Source: Bdellovibrio sp. (GTDB taxonomy: Bacteria > Bdellovibrionota > Bacteriovoracia > Bacteriovoracales > Bacteriovoracaceae). Taken from it: a DNA stretch of 49,612 bases. Within the stretch, counting starts at the first letter, position 1. Each line of letters starts with the position of its first letter. The notes beneath the pieces are model-generated. The model saw nothing but the letters and a program-made list of their open reading frames with translations. It did not search any database and was not told the origin of the DNA. The stretch is taken from NCBI GenBank assembly GCA_016187935.1, contig JACPIU010000002.1, positions 68,956-118,567 of the forward strand, read 5' to 3'. This document shows positions 1 to 9,452 of the stretch, piece by piece. The translations under genes and the position numbers were made by a program.

Positions 1-1
1 A

Positions 2-346
2 AATAAAGAAGCCAATAAGCAGCAGAATAAAGAAGAAAATAAAGATCAAAATCAGGACCAAAAGAAAGATCAGGAACAGGCCAAAAATCAAGATAAGAAA
101 ACAGAAGAACAACAAAATAAAGAACAACAAAATAAAGATAAGCAAGCGCAACAACAGCAAGGCAACGAGCAAAAGAAAGATGAAAAAGCCGAACCGTCTC
201 AAGCATTGGCAAAGAAAGATCAAGGAAAGATGAGTGAAGAAGAGGCCAAGCGATGGTTGCAGGGACTTGATGAAAATAGAAAGAAACATCTCAAGGATAA
301 ATTAGAACAGGCAGGTGGACAGTATCAGCTTGAGAAGGATTGGTAG
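2..346 (+). CDS. batC: BatC-like protein, C-terminal fragment (5' end outside window)
   Basis: The reading frame is open from the window edge to a TAG stop, giving 114 visible residues. The first ~75 are almost entirely Lys, Glu, Gln, Asn and Asp, a low-complexity linker. After it comes a short conserved-looking tail (SEEEAKRWLQGLDEN) ending in LEKDW. A charged linker followed by a tail ending in K-D-W is what I know from BatC-type TPR proteins of the aerotolerance (Bat) operon, and batD and batE follow at once, so context and tail agree. The TPR part would lie upstream, outside the window. The stop is one base before the batD ATG, so the genes are probably translationally coupled. It could equally be a BatB-BatC fusion; only the end is visible. 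Confidence 0.7.
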   Translation, partial: NKEANKQQNKEENKDQNQDQKKDQEQAKNQDKKTEEQQNKEQQNKDKQAQQQQGNEQKKDEKAEPSQALAKKDQGKMSEEEAKRWLQGLDENRKKHLKDKLEQAGGQYQLEKDW

Positions 347-347
347 C

Positions 348-2096
348 ATGAAGTTTTTATTTTTACTTTCCTTTTTATTTGTCCAAGCGGTTTGGGGCGG
401 CGATATTTCTGTGCAGATTGAAGTCGATAATAATAACGTAACGACTCAAGACCAAATCGAGTTGCAAGTGCATGTTCATGGAACGCAGTCTGCATCGGAG
501 CCTCAAATTATGGGGAGTGACAATTTCCTTGTCGAGCAAGCTGGTACTTCTTCTCAGATTCAAATGATTAATGGTACGACAACAATTACCAAGACCTTCC
601 AGTTTATTTTTTCTCCCAAACGTGAGGGAGAATTTACTGTCGGTCCCGCGATCGTTGATGTCGATGGGACTGAGTATAAGAGTGAAAGTATAATCATCAA
701 GGTGTCCAAGGACACTGATCAGACCACATCGCGTGCCGCAGAAAATAAGAATTTATTTGTTGAAGCGGTTGTTGATAAGTTGACTCCCTTTGTGAATGAG
801 CAGTTCATTTATACTTTTAGATTTTTTACTCAAGTCGGAATTGCTAATGCCAATTTGGACTTGCCCGAGTTCAAGGGATTTTGGAAAGAGCCGTTGGGAG
901 AACAAAAGAAGTATATTAAAAACATCAATGGAGTCCAATGGCAGGTGCTGGAACTCTCTTTCCTGCTCACAGCGCTGCGACCAGGCAAAGTCACTATTGA
1001 AGAGGCCCGTTTGATTGGTGAAATAACAGTCGAGGGAACAGGTCGAAGAAATGGACGCTCACTGATCGATCAGTTTTTTGGCGGCCGTTATGCTGAGAGA
1101 AAACGCGTTCAGCTAATTACCAGACCGCTGAATATTGATGTGCGAGACTTGCCGGGAGATCGGCCGGATGGTTTTTCCGGACTGGTGGGAAATTTTACCA
1201 TTGAGGCCCAGAGCGATAAGGACACGCTTAAAATGGGGGAATCCGTCACCATGACTGTCAGATTGAGTGGTTATGGTGCGCTGGAAAATGCGACTCTTGC
1301 TTCCCAAGAAACGGATGAATTTAAATTTTATGATGACAAGCCTGTAAGCAATAAAAATTTAGATTCTGAGGGTGTAATTTCTACCAAGATTTTCAAACGT
1401 GCCATTGTACCAAAAAAAGCAGGCAATCTAACTTTTCCTCCTGTGAAATTAATCGTATTTAATCCGACAACAAAAGTTTATCAGACAATCCAGTCTGGCA
1501 GCTTTACGCTCAACGTACTACCTGGCGATAAAGACGACATCAATCACACGGCATACCACCCCACCTCCGCGAAGAAAAGTATTGAAGTTTTGGGGCAAGA
1601 TCTCATGCCAATTCGCTATGGTCTTGATTCATTGAGCAATACACCGCTTTCGAGGACACAAAGATTAGGTCTCATGCTTATTATTCTTGGCCTGCCATTA
1701 ATCTATGGCGCGCTCCATGTCGTTACCGCACGCCAGCTCCTTTTTAAGGGAAACATCAGTCTTGTAAGAAAGACAAAAGCGGCCAAAGAATTTCTAGCTG
1801 GACATAAGACGCTCATGAACAGTTCTACGTTCGTTGAAGATGCCTTAAATCTTTTAAAGGACTATCTTGGGAACAAACTTAATCTTGATGGAAGATCGAT
1901 TACTCAGTTTGATATTGAGAGAATTTTGGTGCCTTATCAAGTGAGTGCTTCTACGCTCACTCTGACGAAGGAGATTTTTGACATGATTGAAAAGTCCCAA
2001 TACGGTGGTCTTACCTTGACTGGCGAAGATAAGAATAAAATTTGCAAGAAAATCAGAACGCTATTTGATAAATATGAAAAAGAGATGAAATCATGA
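348..2096 (+). CDS. batD: BatD, aerotolerance operon membrane protein
   Basis: This 582-residue protein starts with a signal peptide (MKFLFLLSFLFVQAVWG, cleavage near residue 17). A large periplasmic region of repeated beta-sandwich character follows (for example 'QFIYTFRFFTQVGI', 'RAIVPKKAGNLTFPPVKL'). One transmembrane helix lies near residues 441-460 and a cytoplasmic tail of about 120 residues ends the protein. This is the BatD layout. Bat proteins act with MoxR-type ATPases and VWA proteins at the inner membrane and are linked to stress tolerance; the exact role is unknown. The ATG at 348 was chosen because it follows the upstream TAG by one base and opens directly into the signal peptide; a longer in-frame start at 315 would add 11 residues before it. 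The 3' end overlaps batE by four bases (ATGA), which indicates one operon. Confidence 0.85.
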   Translation: MKFLFLLSFLFVQAVWGGDISVQIEVDNNNVTTQDQIELQVHVHGTQSASEPQIMGSDNFLVEQAGTSSQIQMINGTTTITKTFQFIFSPKREGEFTVGPAIVDVDGTEYKSESIIIKVSKDTDQTTSRAAENKNLFVEAVVDKLTPFVNEQFIYTFRFFTQVGIANANLDLPEFKGFWKEPLGEQKKYIKNINGVQWQVLELSFLLTALRPGKVTIEEARLIGEITVEGTGRRNGRSLIDQFFGGRYAERKRVQLITRPLNIDVRDLPGDRPDGFSGLVGNFTIEAQSDKDTLKMGESVTMTVRLSGYGALENATLASQETDEFKFYDDKPVSNKNLDSEGVISTKIFKRAIVPKKAGNLTFPPVKLIVFNPTTKVYQTIQSGSFTLNVLPGDKDDINHTAYHPTSAKKSIEVLGQDLMPIRYGLDSLSNTPLSRTQRLGLMLIILGLPLIYGALHVVTARQLLFKGNISLVRKTKAAKEFLAGHKTLMNSSTFVEDALNLLKDYLGNKLNLDGRSITQFDIERILVPYQVSASTLTLTKEIFDMIEKSQYGGLTLTGEDKNKICKKIRTLFDKYEKEMKS

Positions 2097-2770
2097 GCAC
2101 TGACATCTCCACCATTTTTGTAAAATCGAATGAGGCCTATAATCGGGCCGAGTATGCTGATGCCATTAAAGGGTATGAAGAAATCGCCGCGCATGGCCAC
2201 TCTATACCCGATGTCTATCTGAATTTGGGTAATGCACATATGAAGTCACAGCATCTTGGCAATGCGATTTTTTATTATAAAAAGGCCTTAGGCCTTTCCC
2301 CCAGAGACCCAGATGTCCGATATAACCTGAAGTATGCGCGTGAGAAAACCATTGACCGGATTGACCCAAAAGCGTCATTCAGTGATGTTGTGGTCCCCTT
2401 TACCAGTGGGGAATATTTGGTTTTGCTGGCGATATTTTCAATTGTGATATGGTCTGCGCAATTCATGCTGCTATATAGAAAGTGGACCTGGCCAAAAATA
2501 GTACGAAATATTTTCATTGTGGCCTTTATTCTTGTCGCCGTTCCCTTCTCGATAAGTTTGGTTCGCAATTCTCATTTCGGTGTTATCACGCATTCCGAAG
2601 TCAATGTTTATTCGGCGATTGGAAAAGATAATGTTGTCCTCTTCACTCTGCACGAAGGCACTGAATTTGATATTCTTGAAAAGCTTGATCAATGGGTGCT
2701 CATTCAATTGGCGGATGGTAAGAAAGGCTGGGTTTCAAGAGAGAAAATTCTCGATTCGATCTTACGCTAA
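2093..2770 (+). CDS. batE: BatE, TPR and SH3-domain membrane protein of the Bat operon
   Basis: The 225-residue protein has TPR helices at roughly residues 1-85 ('DVYLNLGNAHMKSQHLGNAIFYYKKAL'-type spacing). Two membrane helices lie near 107-127 and 136-157. A bacterial SH3-like domain follows at 160-222, with 'LHEGTEFDILEKLDQWVLIQL' and 'GKKGWV' as its recognisable core. This order is that of BatE. The SH3 domain would sit on the far side of the membrane from the TPR only if the helix count is odd; with two helices both ends face the same side, so topology is uncertain. The start overlaps the batD stop (ATGA). The 3' end overlaps the convergent cmoB gene by 9 bases, leaving no room for a terminator. 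Confidence 0.8.
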   Translation: MSTDISTIFVKSNEAYNRAEYADAIKGYEEIAAHGHSIPDVYLNLGNAHMKSQHLGNAIFYYKKALGLSPRDPDVRYNLKYAREKTIDRIDPKASFSDVVVPFTSGEYLVLLAIFSIVIWSAQFMLLYRKWTWPKIVRNIFIVAFILVAVPFSISLVRNSHFGVITHSEVNVYSAIGKDNVVLFTLHEGTEFDILEKLDQWVLIQLADGKKGWVSREKILDSILR

Positions 2771-3727
2771 ATTTGCCATAAAGGCGGTTCGCCAAGGGGC
2801 CGGATAACCTTCCACCGTAAGGTCTGGAAGGTCTGGGTGCAAATAATCAGACAGCGAACGAAAGGTTGACCACTCCGTCACGCGTTGTTCCTCACATGTC
2901 AGTTTGGCATCAAAGATAAGTTGAATATCTTTAAAGCCGCTGCGGTCAAGCCAATTGAAAACGGTTTCTTTGGTTGGAACGAACCACACATTACGCATCT
3001 GTGCATATCGATCTTTGGGAAAAAGACAATAATCCGCCATTCCCGGAATAGTCATTGTCTCCAGGATCAGCTTGCCATGAGGTCTGAGCGACTGGCGTAT
3101 ATACTCTAATTGAAGCAGGGGGTGGGGGTGATGATAGATCACTCCCATGGAAAAAACCACATCAAAAACTTGCTGGAAAAAGCGCAATTCATCGACACCT
3201 AAGAGTTCCATTTGAGTGCGCGGATTCGATTTAAAATATTGCAGGAACTGATACTGGGCATAGTATTGGTCGACAGGGTCGATGCCTAATGCCAGACGAG
3301 GATGATGTTCGGCCATTTGAAAGAGATAGTGACCGTTGTTGCAACCGATATCTAAAATGACCGCATCTTTTAAACCGGGCAAGAAGGGGCGGAGGCGTTC
3401 CCATTTCATATCCGAGCGCCATTCGGCATCTATCCTCTGGCCGAAAAGAGTGAAAGGGCCTTTTCTCCAAGGGGACAAGGTGCGCGCCATTTCAAGACAT
3501 TTCTTCTGATCGCTATCACAAAAATCGCCGGAGGAACCAATATTAACCACACCATCGCTCACACTGCATGCATAGGGACCGGGCCGAAAAGATGCCAGGC
3601 GATCAAGTAAGGGGCGATAGGGTGCCGGGACGATGCGTTGATCAAAGGCCTCCAATCTCCGACGTAAAATATCCTGAAGGGACAGGATATCGATTTTTCC
3701 CGGAAGATCTTTTAAATAATTCAGCAT
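2762..3727 (-). CDS. cmoB: CmoB, tRNA U34 carboxymethyltransferase
   Basis: The 321-residue length matches CmoB (about 320 residues). The Rossmann methyltransferase fold is visible in 'AVILDIGCNNGHYLFQM' (about residues 120-137, SAM-type glycine loop) and 'FSMGVIYHHPHPLLQLEYIRQSL'. The N-terminal extension ('PYRPLLDRLASFRPGPYACSVSDGVVNIGSSGDF') is also typical of CmoB. The enzyme transfers a carboxymethyl group from carboxy-SAM to 5-hydroxyuridine 34 of tRNAs, forming cmo5U, which widens wobble decoding. It lies directly after cmoA: the cmoA TAA and the cmoB ATG share one base, so the two are coupled and make substrate and product in sequence. Confidence 0.88.
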   Translation of the reverse strand: MLNYLKDLPGKIDILSLQDILRRRLEAFDQRIVPAPYRPLLDRLASFRPGPYACSVSDGVVNIGSSGDFCDSDQKKCLEMARTLSPWRKGPFTLFGQRIDAEWRSDMKWERLRPFLPGLKDAVILDIGCNNGHYLFQMAEHHPRLALGIDPVDQYYAQYQFLQYFKSNPRTQMELLGVDELRFFQQVFDVVFSMGVIYHHPHPLLQLEYIRQSLRPHGKLILETMTIPGMADYCLFPKDRYAQMRNVWFVPTKETVFNWLDRSGFKDIQLIFDAKLTCEEQRVTEWSTFRSLSDYLHPDLPDLTVEGYPAPWRTAFMANLA

Positions 3728-4458
3728 TATTTGTACCCAATAAAACTGGCAAAGTTATACCATTTAAATAGCATCGAGATATTTTTTAAACCGGCATTTT
3801 TTAATAGCATCAGATTTTTTTCCTGAGTCCATGGGATCAGGACGTTTTCCAGCGCCTCACGTTTTTGGGCGATTTCTAATTCTGAGTAACCATTACGTTT
3901 TTTGAAGTCATAGTAAAGCTTTGTGGTGAGTTCTTGAATATGGCAATTTTGATTTTTAATTTTTTCACTCAAGATAACGATACCCTTAGGGTCAAGCCCG
4001 CGCACAATCTTTTTTAAGAGCGTAAGTCGATTTTTGGGAGAAATAAATTGGAGGGTGTAATTGAGGATGACCATGTTGGCATTTTGGATTGTTACATCCT
4101 CAATCTTGGATTGCGTGAGCGTAAAATCTCCAACTCCTCTGGCCTTTAATTTTTTATGACAGACTGCGATCATGGGAGCTGACGAATCCACTCCGACATA
4201 AGAAAAATGTCGGTCAAGAATTTGCGCTTCCTGCTCAAGTGCCAAGATCGTATGCCCGGTGGAGCAGCCTAAATCGTAGATACGGGCATGAGTGGGAAGT
4301 TCGAATTTTGCCACATCTAAGATCATCTTATGAATTTCATTATAGAAAGGGATGGATCGACTCACCATGTCGTCAAAAACTGAAGCGACTTCGTGGTTGA
4401 AGTCAAAGGGAGCGACCTCAGGTCTTTTGCGGGAAAAAATTTTATCTCGTTTTTGCAT
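3727..4458 (-). CDS. cmoA: CmoA, carboxy-SAM synthase
   Basis: The 243-residue enzyme converts SAM and prephenate into carboxy-SAM, the cofactor of CmoB. Visible signatures are the N-terminus MQKRDKIFSRK, matching the R-D-x-x-F-S start of the family, then 'VASVFDDMVSRSIPFYNEI', the SAM loop 'IYDLGCSTGHTILAL', and 'VILNYTLQFISPKNR', which corresponds to the 'LNFTLQF' segment of CmoA. The ATG at 4458 was chosen over an upstream in-frame start at 4512 because it has an AAGGAAAGG ribosome site and fits the family N-terminus. It overlaps cmoB by one base. The promoter must lie in the short divergent region shared with the aldehyde dehydrogenase gene (4459-4547). Confidence 0.88.
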   Translation of the reverse strand: MQKRDKIFSRKRPEVAPFDFNHEVASVFDDMVSRSIPFYNEIHKMILDVAKFELPTHARIYDLGCSTGHTILALEQEAQILDRHFSYVGVDSSAPMIAVCHKKLKARGVGDFTLTQSKIEDVTIQNANMVILNYTLQFISPKNRLTLLKKIVRGLDPKGIVILSEKIKNQNCHIQELTTKLYYDFKKRNGYSELEIAQKREALENVLIPWTQEKNLMLLKNAGLKNISMLFKWYNFASFIGYK

Positions 4459-4547
4459 GAGCCTTTCCTTCGCTAACTCGCCGGACAGGGGACGAAGTAG
4501 TATAATCGGCACTTATTGTCTAGTCTGTCTTGACTTTAGAGGGGGAG

Positions 4548-5930
4548 ATGCCCGTGGATTTTTTTGTACACGATCCTTTTAATGGACAAGTCTTACATGC
4601 TTATGATGCTTGGCCGGCTTCACGTCTTTTGGACCAAATTCACAACAGTTGGAAGGCACACCTGGCATGGCGCGATCGCTCTTTCCAAGAGCGCATAAAA
4701 TTTTTGGAAGGCGTTCGGACATTGATGTTGCAAAGAAAAGATGATCTGGCTTCCACCATCACCAGCGAGATGGGCAAGCGTCTCTCTGAGTCCCAGGCCG
4801 AAATAGAGAAATGTTGCGCTCTCATAACTCATTATGAGGAAAACTGCCAAAAATATTTAACCTCCCATTCTATCAAGGCCGATGGCAAGAAACATGAGGT
4901 CTGTTTTGAGCCTTTGGGACCAATTTTATCCATCATGCCGTGGAATTTTCCCTTATGGCAGGCCTTACGATTCGCAATCCCCACCCTCTTTGCCGGCAAC
5001 TCTTTATTGCTGAAGCCGGCACCTGAAACCCCGCTTTCCTCTATGAAAGTGGAAGAGATTTTTAGGCTGGTGGCCCAAAACCTAAATTATGGAGAAGATA
5101 TTTTCATTGTGCTCTTGGCGCACTTGCGCGATCTTGAAAAAGTGATCAGTTCTCCTTTGGTGCGAGGGGTTTCTTTCACTGGTAGCTCGGAAAGTGGCAG
5201 AAAAGTGGCCGAGCTAGGCGGACGTCATCTGAAAAAAGTTTTGTTGGAATTAGGAGGTTCAGATCCCTTCATCGTGCTCCCTGATGCCAATTTAGAAGCG
5301 GTTGTGCCCGAAGCTGTTCGTTCCCGCATGATCAATTGCGGACAAACCTGTATTTCCGGAAAGCGCTTTTTGTTGCCTCACAATCTTAAAGATCAATTTA
5401 TTGAGCGCATGAAAAAATATTTTCTTGATTTGAAAATAGGTGATCCGCGCCACGCCACAACTACCTTGGCCCCAATTTTTCACTCTCGCGGGATGAAGTC
5501 CCTCGAGGAATTGGTGACTGATGCAGTAGAGAAGGGGGCCTGTGTGCATTTAGGTGGGGGCCCGGTCCCGGGACATCCCCAGTTTTTTTCACCGACAATT
5601 TTGTCAGGAATTACGTCTAAGATGAAACTCTATTCTGCGGAAGCCTTTGGGCCGGTGAGTTTGATCTTCGAGTATAGCGATGTTGGGGAAGCCATTCGCT
5701 TGGCCAACGGAACTCCCTATGGACTCGGGGCGAGTGTATGGGGCCAAGACGCTGCTCAGTGTGAATATGTGGCACGGCAAGTGGAATGTGGAAGCATTTT
5801 TGTGAACGGTGTGGTCAAATCAGATCCACGAGTTCCCTTTGGGGGCATCAAGGCCAGTGGGTTTGGACGTGAGCTTGGGGAATTGGGGATTTTAGAATTT
5901 ACCAACGCAAAGAGCTACAATTTTTATTAG
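4548..5930 (+). CDS. NAD(P)-dependent aldehyde dehydrogenase, succinate-semialdehyde dehydrogenase (Sad)-like
   Basis: This is a full-length aldehyde dehydrogenase of about 460 residues. The catalytic cysteine is Cys268 in 'NCGQTCISGKR', and the general-base glutamate is Glu234 in 'LLELGG', 34 residues earlier as in the family. Cofactor and oxyanion segments are 'IMPWNFPLWQALR' (Asn oxyanion), 'LLKPAPETPLSS' and 'VSFTGSSESGRKVAE'. The short length and 'PFNGQVLHAYDAWP' start resemble E. coli Sad/YneI, so succinate semialdehyde is the best substrate guess, but aldehyde specificity cannot be read from sequence. The start is uncertain: ATG 4548 directly abuts a GAGGGGGAG ribosome site, and GTG 4554 has better spacing (6 nt). 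The response regulator follows after 13 bases, which suggests cotranscription. Confidence 0.8.
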   Translation: MPVDFFVHDPFNGQVLHAYDAWPASRLLDQIHNSWKAHLAWRDRSFQERIKFLEGVRTLMLQRKDDLASTITSEMGKRLSESQAEIEKCCALITHYEENCQKYLTSHSIKADGKKHEVCFEPLGPILSIMPWNFPLWQALRFAIPTLFAGNSLLLKPAPETPLSSMKVEEIFRLVAQNLNYGEDIFIVLLAHLRDLEKVISSPLVRGVSFTGSSESGRKVAELGGRHLKKVLLELGGSDPFIVLPDANLEAVVPEAVRSRMINCGQTCISGKRFLLPHNLKDQFIERMKKYFLDLKIGDPRHATTTLAPIFHSRGMKSLEELVTDAVEKGACVHLGGGPVPGHPQFFSPTILSGITSKMKLYSAEAFGPVSLIFEYSDVGEAIRLANGTPYGLGASVWGQDAAQCEYVARQVECGSIFVNGVVKSDPRVPFGGIKASGFGRELGELGILEFTNAKSYNFY

Positions 5931-5943
5931 GTCCTGAATTCTT

Positions 5944-6612
5944 ATGAAGACTCTATGGGTATTAGAAGACAATGATGGCTGTTTGGAAATTTACAGAGAC
6001 ATTCTCTCTGATCACTATCATGTTGAACTGATGAAAGACATGGCCGGATTGTTTCAGATGACTAAGGATCTGCATGCTCCCGATCTACTCATTTCAGATA
6101 TAATGCTGCCTGATGGTAAATTTATCAATCACTTAAACGACTATCGTCAAATTCATCCCGATACTCCAATCATCATAGTCTCTGGTCTTGACGATTATAG
6201 TACTATTCGACATTTCTTTATGAATGGCGTTGTTGACTATTTAACTAAGCCATTTCGGCCCTCAGAATTGCTGGTAAAGGTCCAACGGGTGATGGAGCAA
6301 AGAAATGTTTCGGGCAGCCTGAGTCTCGGGATCGATGGTAAAAATGTCATCGTCGATGGTATTACTATGGATAATCTGACGACTAAGCAGATTCAAATTC
6401 TTTCACTCTTCCTGCAAACCACTGATCGCCGTGTCCAAAAAGATGTTTTGATGAAATCGGTGTGGGGCAGTACCACGGTTCATCCCAAGGCCTTGGATGT
6501 GCATATTTACCATCTGAGGCGTAAATTAGAGGATTATGGCCTGCAGATTAAGTCCAGCGGCCACGGTGAATGGCAATTATTGTCGCGCTACGTGGCACAG
6601 AATACTAAGTAA
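5944..6612 (+). CDS. OmpR/PhoB-family response regulator, orphan
   Basis: The 222-residue protein has an N-terminal receiver domain. Its acidic pocket is Glu8-Asp9, the phospho-acceptor is Asp52 in 'LLISDIMLPDG', the switch residue is Ser80, and Lys102 is in 'YLTKPF'. A C-terminal OmpR-type winged helix follows (about 130-218, 'LTTKQIQILSLFLQ' then 'HPKALDVHIYHLRRKL'). It should be a DNA-binding transcription factor controlled by phosphorylation. No histidine kinase gene is adjacent. Its position between the aldehyde dehydrogenase and aconitase genes may reflect local regulation of carbon metabolism, but that is only inference. The gap to the aldehyde dehydrogenase gene is 13 bases. Confidence 0.88.
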   Translation: MKTLWVLEDNDGCLEIYRDILSDHYHVELMKDMAGLFQMTKDLHAPDLLISDIMLPDGKFINHLNDYRQIHPDTPIIIVSGLDDYSTIRHFFMNGVVDYLTKPFRPSELLVKVQRVMEQRNVSGSLSLGIDGKNVIVDGITMDNLTTKQIQILSLFLQTTDRRVQKDVLMKSVWGSTTVHPKALDVHIYHLRRKLEDYGLQIKSSGHGEWQLLSRYVAQNTK

Positions 6613-6710
6613 AGTTCTGGCGACTTGATTTGCCGTCTATTTTCAAAGATATCTTTTTTACGTAAGATGAATGTTTTAATTTTTGTAACTTTTGAACAGA
6701 GGTGACCGCC

Positions 6711-9386
6711 ATGAGTCGAGTCTTAAAAGAATTAATTGTGGGAAAAAATAAATACTGGATGTACAGCATTGAGGAGACCAAGAAATTAGGCCTCAAGAAC
6801 ATTGATAAGCTTCCTAAAAGTATGAAGGTTCTTCTGGAAAACCTTCTTCGTCATGAAAATGGCACGACAGTTGTCTGGGAAGATGTGGAAGCGATTGATA
6901 AGTGGGCCACCAATCCTAAAGAAGTAAAATCAGAGCATGAGATTGCTTATCACCCCGCGCGCGTGGTTATGCAAGATTTTACCGGAGTTCCAGCAGTTGT
7001 CGACCTGGCCTCTATGCGCGAAGCCGTGGCTTCCTTCGGTGGGGATGTTTCCAAGATTAATCCACTTTCACCTGTTGATTTGGTTATCGATCATAGTTTA
7101 CAGGTAGAGTATTTTGGAAATGCCGAAGCCTTTGATAAGAACGTGGCCCTTGAATATGAACAAAATGAAGAGCGTTATAAATTTCTAAAATGGGGACAGC
7201 AGGCCTTCAAAAATTTCCGCGTTGTTCCGCCTGGTACCGGAATTATCCATCAGGTCAACCTGGAGTATTTGGCCAAGGTTGTGTGGACCAAATCGGAAGC
7301 TGGAAAAACTTATGCTTTCCCTGACACATGCGTCGGGACTGATTCACACACCACCATGATCAACGGTCTGGCCGTTTTGGGGTGGGGAGTTGGCGGGATT
7401 GAAGCCGAGGCGGCCATGCTCGGACAGCCTGTCACGATGTTGATTCCTGAAGTGGTAGGCTTCAAATTATCGGGAAAGGTACCTGAAGGCGTTACCGCAA
7501 CAGATCTTGTTTTAACTGTGACGGAATCCTTACGCAAACATGGTGTGGTCAATAAATTCGTCGAATTTTATGGCCCGGGAATTAAAGAGCTTTCTCTCGC
7601 CGATCGCGCCACGCTTGCCAACATGGCCCCTGAGTATGGCGCCACCTGTGGTTTTTTCCCCATTGATGAGAAAACCATCGACTATTTACGTTTTTCCGGC
7701 AGAGATGAAGAAACTATTCAGCTGGTGGAAAGCTATGCCAAGGCCCAGGGACTTTGGTCGACGAAAGGTGAAGCTGATCCGGTGTTTAGCTCAACCCTAG
7801 AATTAGACATGGGCACCGTTAAACCCTGCATTGCTGGACCTTCGCGGCCTCAAGATCGCATTAATTTAAGTGATGTCAAACCAGTTTTTGGCAAGGCCCT
7901 GCAAACCACCTTCAAATGTCCGCCCGATGCGATACAGAAGGAATACAGTGTCGAGGGAGAAAATTATAAACTTAAAAATGGCGATGTTGTTTTGTGCGCC
8001 ATCACTTCATGCACCAACACCAGCAATCCATCAGTGCTCATGGCCGCAGGACTTTTGGCAAAAAAAGCACGCGCACTTGGATTAAGTGCTAAACCATGGG
8101 TAAAAAGTAGCATTGCGCCGGGTTCTAAGGTCGTCACAGATTATTTGGTGGAAGCAGGCCTGCAACAATACCTTGATCAATTGGGATTCAATCTGGTTGG
8201 TTATGGTTGTACGACATGTATTGGAAATTCAGGCCCGCTGCCGATCCAAATTTCCAAAACGATTAACAGCAATAATATGATCGTCGGAGCGGTTCTCTCA
8301 GGAAACAGAAACTTTGAAGGGCGTATTTCGCCCGATATTAAGGCCAACTTCTTGGCCTCTCCTCCTTTGGTTGTGGCCTACGCCATTGCCGGAAATATGA
8401 GTATCGATTTAACCAACGAAGCGATTGGAAAAGGCAAAGACGGAAAAGAGGTATTCTTGAAAGATATTTGGCCGTCAAACAAAGAAGTAGAGGATTGTGT
8501 ATTAAAAAATGTGACGAGCAAGATGTATAAAGCACGTTACCAAAATGTATTTGAGGGAGATGCTCGTTGGAAAGCAGTCAAAGCGCCAACCGGAGAACGT
8601 TTTGCTTGGGATCCTAAGTCGACCTATATCAGGAATCCTAGTTTCTTTGATAATTTGAAGAAAGGAACCAGTGACACCTTCTCCGTAAAAGATGCCAATA
8701 TCTTGGCCCTTTTCGGCGACTCCGTAACCACCGATCACATTTCGCCCGCTGGTAATATTAGCTCGAAATCCCCCGCTGCCAGTTACTTGAACGAACGTCA
8801 AGTTGAGAAAAAAGACTTCAACTCATACGGGTCTCGTCGCGGCAATCATGAAGTCATGATGCGCGGAACTTTTGCCAATATTCGGATTAAAAATGAAATG
8901 TTGGGTGGAATCGAGGGAGGATTGACCAAGTTCGTTCCCAGCGGGGAGCAGATGTCTATCTACGATGCCGCCATGAAGTATATTGAAAAAAATATTCCTC
9001 TGGTTGTCATTGCAGGCAAGGAATACGGTACCGGATCTTCCAGGGATTGGGCCGCCAAGGGCACCTGTTTACTGGGTGTCAAGGCCGTTATCGTGGAAAG
9101 TTTTGAACGTATTCACCGTTCAAATTTAGTGGGCATGGGGATTATGCCACTGATGTTCCAAAAGGGCGTGACACGTAAAACTTTGAATTTGACTGGTGAT
9201 GAGAAAATTTCATTGCAGCCAAGAGGCCCTTTAAAACCCAAAATGACAGTCGAGATGGTGATCGAAAGAAAGAGCGGGCAAAAAGACCAAGTGGAACTGG
9301 CCTGTCGTATAGATACCTTGGATGAACTCAATTACTTTAATAATGGCGGTATTTTGCAATATGTACTACGCCGATTGCGTGGTTAA
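6711..9386 (+). CDS. acnA: aconitate hydratase, AcnA type
   Basis: This 891-residue enzyme, the same length as E. coli AcnA, isomerises citrate to isocitrate in the TCA cycle. The three 4Fe-4S ligands are Cys434 ('AITSCTNTSNPS'), Cys500 and Cys503 ('GYGCTTCIGNSGPL'). Active-site segments 'CVGTDSHTTMINGLAVLGWGVGG' and the C-terminal swivelling domain signature 'GKEYGTGSSRDWAAKG' are intact. The ATG at 6711 was chosen over an in-frame GTG at 6702 because AGAGGTGA sits at proper distance from it. A 98-nt gap separates it from the response regulator, so an own promoter is possible. A 66-nt gap without a clear hairpin follows. Confidence 0.95.
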   Translation: MSRVLKELIVGKNKYWMYSIEETKKLGLKNIDKLPKSMKVLLENLLRHENGTTVVWEDVEAIDKWATNPKEVKSEHEIAYHPARVVMQDFTGVPAVVDLASMREAVASFGGDVSKINPLSPVDLVIDHSLQVEYFGNAEAFDKNVALEYEQNEERYKFLKWGQQAFKNFRVVPPGTGIIHQVNLEYLAKVVWTKSEAGKTYAFPDTCVGTDSHTTMINGLAVLGWGVGGIEAEAAMLGQPVTMLIPEVVGFKLSGKVPEGVTATDLVLTVTESLRKHGVVNKFVEFYGPGIKELSLADRATLANMAPEYGATCGFFPIDEKTIDYLRFSGRDEETIQLVESYAKAQGLWSTKGEADPVFSSTLELDMGTVKPCIAGPSRPQDRINLSDVKPVFGKALQTTFKCPPDAIQKEYSVEGENYKLKNGDVVLCAITSCTNTSNPSVLMAAGLLAKKARALGLSAKPWVKSSIAPGSKVVTDYLVEAGLQQYLDQLGFNLVGYGCTTCIGNSGPLPIQISKTINSNNMIVGAVLSGNRNFEGRISPDIKANFLASPPLVVAYAIAGNMSIDLTNEAIGKGKDGKEVFLKDIWPSNKEVEDCVLKNVTSKMYKARYQNVFEGDARWKAVKAPTGERFAWDPKSTYIRNPSFFDNLKKGTSDTFSVKDANILALFGDSVTTDHISPAGNISSKSPAASYLNERQVEKKDFNSYGSRRGNHEVMMRGTFANIRIKNEMLGGIEGGLTKFVPSGEQMSIYDAAMKYIEKNIPLVVIAGKEYGTGSSRDWAAKGTCLLGVKAVIVESFERIHRSNLVGMGIMPLMFQKGVTRKTLNLTGDEKISLQPRGPLKPKMTVEMVIERKSGQKDQVELACRIDTLDELNYFNNGGILQYVLRRLRG

Positions 9387-9452
9387 GAGGGAACGCTCAC
9401 TCAGGCCATCTTCGACCGCTCTTGCGTCGTCAGTCCTTGTTAAGAGGTACTC

